Below are positions 35,577 through 40,081 of a DNA stretch of 40,081 bases, one piece after another. The DNA comes from Synechococcus sp. SB0662_bin_14 (GTDB lineage: Bacteria; Cyanobacteriota; Cyanobacteriia; PCC-6307; Cyanobiaceae), in assembly GCA_009840445.1 (NCBI GenBank), contig VXNS01000011.1, positions 1-40,081 of the forward strand, in the 5' to 3' direction. A program made the position numbers and the translations under genes. Under the pieces are notes generated by a model. That model worked only from the letters and a program-made list of their open reading frames with translations, made no database searches and was not told the DNA's origin. Position 1 is the stretch's first letter, and each line of letters opens with the position of its first letter.

Positions 35577-37559
35577 ATGAGAACGTCAGCCGTGGAGAGG
35601 GAACCCATGGGCCAGCAGACTGGTTCACCGGTGCGCCTGCCTGAACCTCAACGGGAATCCCCACCATGGCGCCTGCCGGAGCCACTGCCCGGTGGGGACT
35701 TGCAGTTGGCCGAGCAGTTGGATCTTCCCCCGGCGCTGCTGGCGGTGTTGCGCCGGCGGGGCCACAGCGATCCGGCCGTTGTTGAAATTCTGGAACCGGC
35801 CCCCGCACCACCGCCTGAGCAGCATTTCCCGGACCTGCCCCAAGTCGTCGCACGGCTCCAGCGAGCCATCGCCGCAGGGGAGACCGTAGCAGTCTGTGGG
35901 GACTACGACGCTGACGGCATGACCAGCACCGCCCTGCTGGTGGGGGTGGTGCAGCGCTTGGGCGGCGTGGCCACAGCAGCCATTCCCAGCCGCATGGAGG
36001 AGGGCTACGGCCTTAATCCAGCCATGGTGGAACGGCTCCAGCAGGAGGGGGTGGGCCTGTTGGTCACCGTGGATAACGGCATCAGCGCACGGCCGGCCCT
36101 GGAGCGAGCCCAGGCGTTGGGGGTGGAGGTGATCGTCACGGATCACCACGCCGTTCCCGCCCAACGCCCCCCCTATCTGGCCCTCCTGCACCCCGCCTTG
36201 ACCCCCGCCGAGTCCCCCTACCGGACGCTGGCGGGGGTGGGCTTGGCCTATCTGCTGGCGCGCTGCCTCTGCCGGCACAACCCCGCGGCCCTGGCCAGCA
36301 GCCGGGATCTGTTCTGCATCGGCACAGTGGCGGATATGGCCCCCTTGCACGGGGTCAACCGGCTCTGGTTGCGGCAGGGTCTGGCCCAGCTTCACCGCTC
36401 CTCCCTGCCAGGGCTGCAAGCCTTGATTCGCTCTGCCGGGCTGGCGGAGCGCCCGCTGGACGAGGAGGACATCGGCTTCCAGCTTGCGCCCAGAATCAAT
36501 GCCGTAGGACGGCTGGGGGATCCCCAACACGTGGTGGAGTTACTCACCACCACGTCCCAACAACGGGCCATGGCCATGGCCCGGCTTTGCGAAGACTTGA
36601 ACCAACAGCGGCGGGATCTGTGCGCCGCTGTTGAGGCGGAGGCCTTGGCATTGCTGGAAGCCGACGGTCCTGCCCCTGGGGTCCGGGTGCCGCCGTTCCT
36701 GCTGCTGGCCCAGAACCATTGGCACCACGGGGTGATTGGCATCGTCGCCGCCCGGCTGATGGAGCGCTTTGACCGCCCGGTGGCGCTGCTGGCAGGGGAC
36801 GACAAGGGTCGTTTCCGTGCTTCCGTGCGGGCCCCCCGCTGGTTTGCGGTGGACGCGGCGCTTCAGGCTTGCGGGGAGCTGTTGGAGACCTTCGGCGGAC
36901 ACCCCGCCGCCGGCGGGTTCACCGTTGCCTGCCACCGGGTTGCCTGTCTGCAGGAGCGGCTGGAGCAGCGGGCCGCCATCGCCCTTCAGCAAGGGGAAAG
37001 CGCCGTGACGGTCACCCCGGAAGCCCACCTGGGTCTGGAGCGGATCAACAAGGCGTTCCTGAAAACCCTTCGCTCCCTGGCCCCCTTTGGCGTGGGGCAT
37101 CCGGTCCCTTTGTTCTGGGCCAGCAACTGCCGGGTTGTCAGACAACAGGCCCTGCGGGGTGGACACCGGCGGTTTGAATTGACCCGTGGTGAGGCCCGTC
37201 TCCCGGCCGTTGCCTGGCGCTGGCCCCATGGACCGGCGCCCCAACAGGTGGACGTGGCCTTTCGGGTTGCCTGGGATCGCCGGGGGGCGCAACCCCAACT
37301 CCAACTGGAAATTGAGGCCCTGCGCCCTGCCCGGCAGGAGGTGGCGCTCCACAAGCAGGGTCGCCGGTATTGGTGCTCCAGCCGGGAGGGGGGCATTCAA
37401 CTGCGCAACGCCTCGGGTGAATGCCGCATGGTGCCGTGGCCCCTGCCCGGTGAGGTCACCCCGGATGCCCCCGCCAATGCACAGCAGCAACCACCCCTCC
37501 ATCCCTATGTGCGGCAGTTGGCAATCCAGGCGGCCACAGCCCTGGGACTTGCCGTCTAA
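35577..37559 (+). CDS. recJ: Single-stranded-DNA exonuclease RecJ
   Basis: 5'-3' ssDNA exonuclease in recombination and mismatch repair. The 660-residue protein has the DHH metal motifs CGDYDADGMTSTALL, LVTVDNGIS and VTDHHAVPA, the LAPRINAVGRLGD motif, then the DHHA1 domain with WHHGVIGIVAARL and the GGHPAAGGFTV loop, and an OB-like C-terminal part. The first 30 residues are not conserved, so ATG 35607 is an alternative to ATG 35577. It diverges from the methyltransferase gene across 50 bp. Confidence 0.96.
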   Translation: MRTSAVEREPMGQQTGSPVRLPEPQRESPPWRLPEPLPGGDLQLAEQLDLPPALLAVLRRRGHSDPAVVEILEPAPAPPPEQHFPDLPQVVARLQRAIAAGETVAVCGDYDADGMTSTALLVGVVQRLGGVATAAIPSRMEEGYGLNPAMVERLQQEGVGLLVTVDNGISARPALERAQALGVEVIVTDHHAVPAQRPPYLALLHPALTPAESPYRTLAGVGLAYLLARCLCRHNPAALASSRDLFCIGTVADMAPLHGVNRLWLRQGLAQLHRSSLPGLQALIRSAGLAERPLDEEDIGFQLAPRINAVGRLGDPQHVVELLTTTSQQRAMAMARLCEDLNQQRRDLCAAVEAEALALLEADGPAPGVRVPPFLLLAQNHWHHGVIGIVAARLMERFDRPVALLAGDDKGRFRASVRAPRWFAVDAALQACGELLETFGGHPAAGGFTVACHRVACLQERLEQRAAIALQQGESAVTVTPEAHLGLERINKAFLKTLRSLAPFGVGHPVPLFWASNCRVVRQQALRGGHRRFELTRGEARLPAVAWRWPHGPAPQQVDVAFRVAWDRRGAQPQLQLEIEALRPARQEVALHKQGRRYWCSSREGGIQLRNASGECRMVPWPLPGEVTPDAPANAQQQPPLHPYVRQLAIQAATALGLAV

Positions 37560-37631
37560 GGCCAGGACCCATCAACTGTGGGCGAGGAGATCCCCTTGTC
37601 CAGTTGTCCGGAACTCGGGTAAAAGTAGCTG

Positions 37632-37660
37632 TTGGCAGTCGTTGGCGGCGGCCCTATGAT
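37632..37660 (+). promoter_or_regulatory. Strong sigma70-type promoter candidate downstream of recJ
   Basis: TTGGCA (37632-37637) and TATGAT (37655-37660) are separated by exactly 17 bp, with one mismatch each to the consensus. Transcription would start near 37667 and run into the 80-codon ORF at 37703. It is the best -35/-10 pair I found in the window. Confidence 0.6.
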
Positions 37661-37702
37661 AGAGTTGCGGAATGATACAGAGGACTTCGAGTCAAACCTG
37701 AC

Positions 37703-37945
37703 ATGGTCGAAGTTCATTCAGCGACAGCGAGTGAAGTCTCGAAGGTTCTCAGGAAACTGCAGTGGCTGAAGGACTGGTTGAACGAGAACGCCGAGCAACT
37801 CCGGCAACTGTCTCAACGTGCGGACAGGGACATCCGCTACGTGTGGATTGCCAGTTCGGGCGTGCATATTCCAAAGCACCCCCCTCAAGCAAGACGACTT
37901 GCCCAGAGTGGACTGTCCTTGAAGGAAAAACTCCCATTGCCCTGA
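37703..37945 (+). CDS. Doubtful 80-residue ORF behind a good promoter
   Basis: The first 45 residues look like a real helical protein (ASEVSKVLRKLQWLKDWL, then NENAEQLRQLSQRADRDIR), while the remainder (HIPKHPPQARRLAQSG) has a random-looking composition, as if the frame were joined to foreign or decayed sequence. It has a strong promoter candidate 43 bp upstream and AGAGGA 19-24 bp before the ATG, too far for an ideal ribosome-binding site. No family recognised. Confidence 0.35.
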   Translation: MVEVHSATASEVSKVLRKLQWLKDWLNENAEQLRQLSQRADRDIRYVWIASSGVHIPKHPPQARRLAQSGLSLKEKLPLP

Positions 37946-38308
37946 ACCACCACGCAGCGGAAAGGATTGACAGGGACCGGTAGCCGTGTTCAGGTGGGGC
38001 AGGGGCAGCCCGGCCATGTGAGCCTGGGGCGTGCCGACCTGATTCGGGCCGTGGCCGCCAAGGGTGATGCCCAATGAGATAAACGGTTTTGTATCAGAAA
38101 CCACAATAAGGGGATGGGCCGTCTGCTTGGATGTGAAAATACTTTGAGCCGAGGTCATGAGCACACCCAAGCAGAGGAGGTTCTTCTGGAGAGCAAGGAG
38201 AGCAAAGGACTTCAGTTGGGACGGTGGCGGAGGGGTGCCGAGCCCTGGAGACGTTTCCGGTTCGGTAAAGCGTTCAGCCACGGAGCCGCCCCAACCCGAT
38301 AAGCTTTC

Positions 38309-38317
38309 TGCTATAAT
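38309..38317 (+). promoter_or_regulatory. Extended -10 promoter element
   Basis: TGCTATAAT is a perfect extended -10 (TGnTATAAT). No -35 hexamer is present at the normal distance, as is usual for extended -10 promoters. The predicted transcription start (about 38324) falls inside the ATCGG array, leaving a leader of only about 30 nt before the ATG at 38356. Confidence 0.55.
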
Positions 38318-38350
38318 CGGATCGGATCGGATCGGATCGGATCGGATCGG
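38316..38350 (+). repeat. Pentanucleotide tandem repeat (ATCGG)7
   Basis: Seven perfect copies of ATCGG occupy 35 bp with no interruptions, beginning inside the TATAAT box and ending 5 bp before the ATG of the exported protein. A unit of five is not divisible by three, so a copy-number change would also shift reading frames passing through it. Confidence 0.97.
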
Positions 38351-38355
38351 CGGCC

Positions 38356-40081
38356 ATGAGGTGCTCATCTGGCCGGCTAGCCTCTCCTCCATCCGGGTGT
38401 TCCCCCGTTAGCGGGTATGGCCCGCTCCTCTGGCGGCTCCTCTGCTTGGGAGGTTTCCGACGCACCCCATGTTCTGCGGGGCGTGGTGGGTTTTCCCTTG
38501 GCTGGCTGTTGCTGCTGTTGCTGTCCGTCCTGGGCGCCGCGCCGGATGGTGCCGCCCAGACCCGGACGCTGGTGAAGAACACCAGCCAGGCCGATGCAAC
38601 AGCGGCTTCGCTGTCCAGCAGCGACTTGGCCCAGGCGTTCACCACCGGCACAAACAGGGGAGGCTACATCCTGCGCAGCGTCAACGGGCCGGGCAGCCTG
38701 TCATCTCAGGAGGTTAGTGTCACCATCCGTAGGTCCTCCAACGGCGTTCCGGGAAGAACGGTGGCGATACTGTCATGGGACAACTCGGTGGGGGGCTTAA
38801 CAGCATACCGAGGTTCGGGCGTCCGTCTTGCTTCCAACACCACGTACTTTTTCACCCTGCAAGTACAAACCAACGAATATAATTTGAGACTGAGTCCAAG
38901 TATAAGCGTGAATACCACGGCATCCAACAGTGAGGACAGTGGCGGTGCGGCCGGCTGGAGCATTGCCGACAACAGCATGGCCATGAGCGGCGGCTGGGGG
39001 AGCGGCAACTCTTGGGCGAGCCAGACCAACAAGCTGGAGATCGATCTCAGGGGAGAGCTGATCACCTACAAGCCGCCGGTTCCCCCGGCTCCTTATGTGG
39101 AGAAGGTGAGCTCCGGCAAGAAGACCATGGTCAGCAACTTGGGGCAGTCAGATTTTGGGTATATAGATCTTGACAATGGTCGTAGACATCTCGCCCAGGG
39201 CCTCAGGACCGGGAGCGATGCCGGTGGTTACACCCTGCTCAGCGTCGACGTAGAGTTTGGTACTAGCGATGCTTCGTTTCCGGTCACCGCCACCATCAGG
39301 AGCAGAAACGGTAGTTTACCAGGCGACATCATCGGCACCCTGAAAAACCCCACCTTTGTTACTACGGGTGTGGACCGGGTGTACACTTTTACGACCAAAG
39401 GCATCGCGCTTAAATCAAATACCAATTACTTTGTTGCATTCTCCGTCCCCTCGGATCACGACGCCACAGACTTTCGGACGACGCAGCAGCACGCAGAAGA
39501 TGCCGGCGGCTTGACGGGTTGGAGTATTAGTAACCAACGTTTTTTCAATACGAACTTCTGGAACTTAACTGCGTTTCCTCTAAAGATCCGCATCAACGGC
39601 ATCAGCACCAGTAATCCCGTCGTGACGCCGAGTCATATCTACGAAGGGAATCCCGCTTCCGCCAAGTGTGACATCAACGAGGGGGAGAAGGAGTTGTGGT
39701 TCGAGATGAAGCTGAACAAGGCGGTGCAGCGAAGCGACCAAAGGTTGAGCGTGGGTTACGAGGTGGAGAAGCAGGACCCTGAGGACAACACCAAGTACCA
39801 CAGGGTTAAGGGTGGCGCCTACCAGTTCGGCGTCGGAGCAACAGAGGTGAACGTTAGATTGCCGTCCGAGGACGACGTCCACGAAGCCGACGGCGTCCAT
39901 ACCTACAGGTTGAAGGTGTTGCCCCTGGCCAAGCACTTGCGGGGCGGCCCAGCCACCGTGCCGGGCGATCCCGGATCGGGCTTCGGCAAGTACACCGTGG
40001 GTGATCCCGAATCCGTGGAAATAACAGTGTGCGACAACGATCCGGCGCCCCAATCCAACAGTGAGCCTGAAGGGGACGGCG
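38356..40081 (+). CDS. Large exported repeat protein, 3' end outside window
   Basis: The frame is open from ATG 38356 to the window edge, giving 575 residues. A long N-terminal segment ends in a signal peptide core of six leucines (GWLLLLLLSVLGAAP, residues 49-63), cleavage probably near AAQ-T at 68. Two related domains follow, about residues 69-235 and 256-416, sharing a jelly-roll-like pattern: (L/M)V(K/S)N, AQ..(T/R)TG, GGY.L.SV, NT.YF, then EDSGGAAGWSI or EDAGGLTGWSI. They resemble the 'choice-of-anchor' type surface domains. Residues about 417-575 are a different beta-rich region resembling Calx-beta repeats, ending VEITVCDNDPAP. It is probably a surface or secreted adhesin-like protein. 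GC is lower than in neighbouring genes. Confidence 0.8.
   Translation, partial: MRCSSGRLASPPSGCSPVSGYGPLLWRLLCLGGFRRTPCSAGRGGFSLGWLLLLLLSVLGAAPDGAAQTRTLVKNTSQADATAASLSSSDLAQAFTTGTNRGGYILRSVNGPGSLSSQEVSVTIRRSSNGVPGRTVAILSWDNSVGGLTAYRGSGVRLASNTTYFFTLQVQTNEYNLRLSPSISVNTTASNSEDSGGAAGWSIADNSMAMSGGWGSGNSWASQTNKLEIDLRGELITYKPPVPPAPYVEKVSSGKKTMVSNLGQSDFGYIDLDNGRRHLAQGLRTGSDAGGYTLLSVDVEFGTSDASFPVTATIRSRNGSLPGDIIGTLKNPTFVTTGVDRVYTFTTKGIALKSNTNYFVAFSVPSDHDATDFRTTQQHAEDAGGLTGWSISNQRFFNTNFWNLTAFPLKIRINGISTSNPVVTPSHIYEGNPASAKCDINEGEKELWFEMKLNKAVQRSDQRLSVGYEVEKQDPEDNTKYHRVKGGAYQFGVGATEVNVRLPSEDDVHEADGVHTYRLKVLPLAKHLRGGPATVPGDPGSGFGKYTVGDPESVEITVCDNDPAPQSNSEPEGDG

Larger units (their letters stand above)
37946..38355. 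other. 410-bp stretch without a convincing gene
   Basis: All frames are short or of odd composition. The longest is a minus-strand frame of 224 codons (37718-38392) whose translation has no recognisable motif and reads straight through the ATCGG repeat, so I treat it as chance or a decayed gene. Short in-frame fragments with stops between them suggest degraded coding sequence. The only clear signals are the extended -10 element and the pentanucleotide array at its right end. Confidence 0.6.

Noticed and set aside
37762-37983. Stretch PPSSKTTCPE in a short frame, reminiscent of the TnpB zinc-finger region of IS605-type elements
   Set aside because: The second cysteine pair and the DRDxNAA context are not present and no terminal repeats are visible; too weak to call a mobile element.
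37718-38392. Minus-strand open frame of 224 codons in the sparse region after recJ
   Set aside because: It reads through the ATCGG repeat and both flanking fragments, and its translation has no recognisable domain. Kept only as a possible decayed sequence.

Overview
This 40 kb GC-rich window looks like the chromosome of a marine picocyanobacterium of the Synechococcus/Prochlorococcus/Cyanobium group. The evidence is a ferrochelatase with a chlorophyll-binding tail, a DnaK3-type chaperone with its own J-protein, the SbtA/SbtB bicarbonate uptake pair, a Tic22-like protein, a DUF3110 protein, and dense packing of short housekeeping operons on both strands. The long secreted repeat protein at the right edge and the stand-alone DNA-modification genes would suit a host-associated lineage such as a sponge symbiont, but that is inference; no rRNA or other taxonomic marker is present.

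Layout. 1-2755 (+): the 3' end of aspS, then pyrG and queE overlapping by 4 bp. 2797-4664: a small membrane protein, a protein with three almost identical helix-turn-helix units, and a LapA-like small membrane protein. 4673-6491: rsmI and a CysQ/IMPase-family phosphatase, divergent, with overlapping start codons. 6526-8235: a GmrSD-like DUF262/DUF1524 protein of visibly lower GC. 8279-12134 (-): the phosphate transporter operon pstS-pstC-pstA-pstB, with a candidate Pho box and an intercistronic stem-loop. 12374-16024 (+): dnaK3, a J-protein and a DUF3110 gene. 16057-18642 (-): mtnP and ribBA. 18684-19787 (+): argC. 19805-21763 (-): sbtA-sbtB-purN. 21874-22458 (+): an RdgB-like nucleotide pyrophosphatase with altered motifs, then a small minus-strand gene. 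22909-26227 (+): a tightly overlapped operon of ATP-grasp, alpha-E and transglutaminase-like proteins, product unknown. 26236-29028: a CYTH protein, an SPFH/band-7 protein, a small membrane protein, a Tic22-like protein and another small membrane protein. 29064-32215 (-): hemH and an acetolactate synthase ending in a zinc-ribbon tail. 32439-35526: a coiled-coil peptide and a type ISP-like adenine methyltransferase without nuclease or helicase. 35577-37559 (+): recJ. 37560-38355: a sparse stretch with a good promoter, a doubtful 80-codon ORF and a seven-copy ATCGG repeat. 38356-40081 (+): a large exported protein running off the window.

The core genes cover nucleotide, heme, riboflavin, arginine, branched-chain amino acid and purine synthesis, phosphate and bicarbonate uptake, protein folding and DNA repair. 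The parts most worth a second look are the (ATCGG)7 tract between an extended -10 promoter and the exported protein, the ATP-grasp/alpha-E/transglutaminase operon with its leader hairpin, the homogenised triple-HTH gene, the two separate DNA-modification/restriction-like genes, and the RdgB homologue missing conserved residues.
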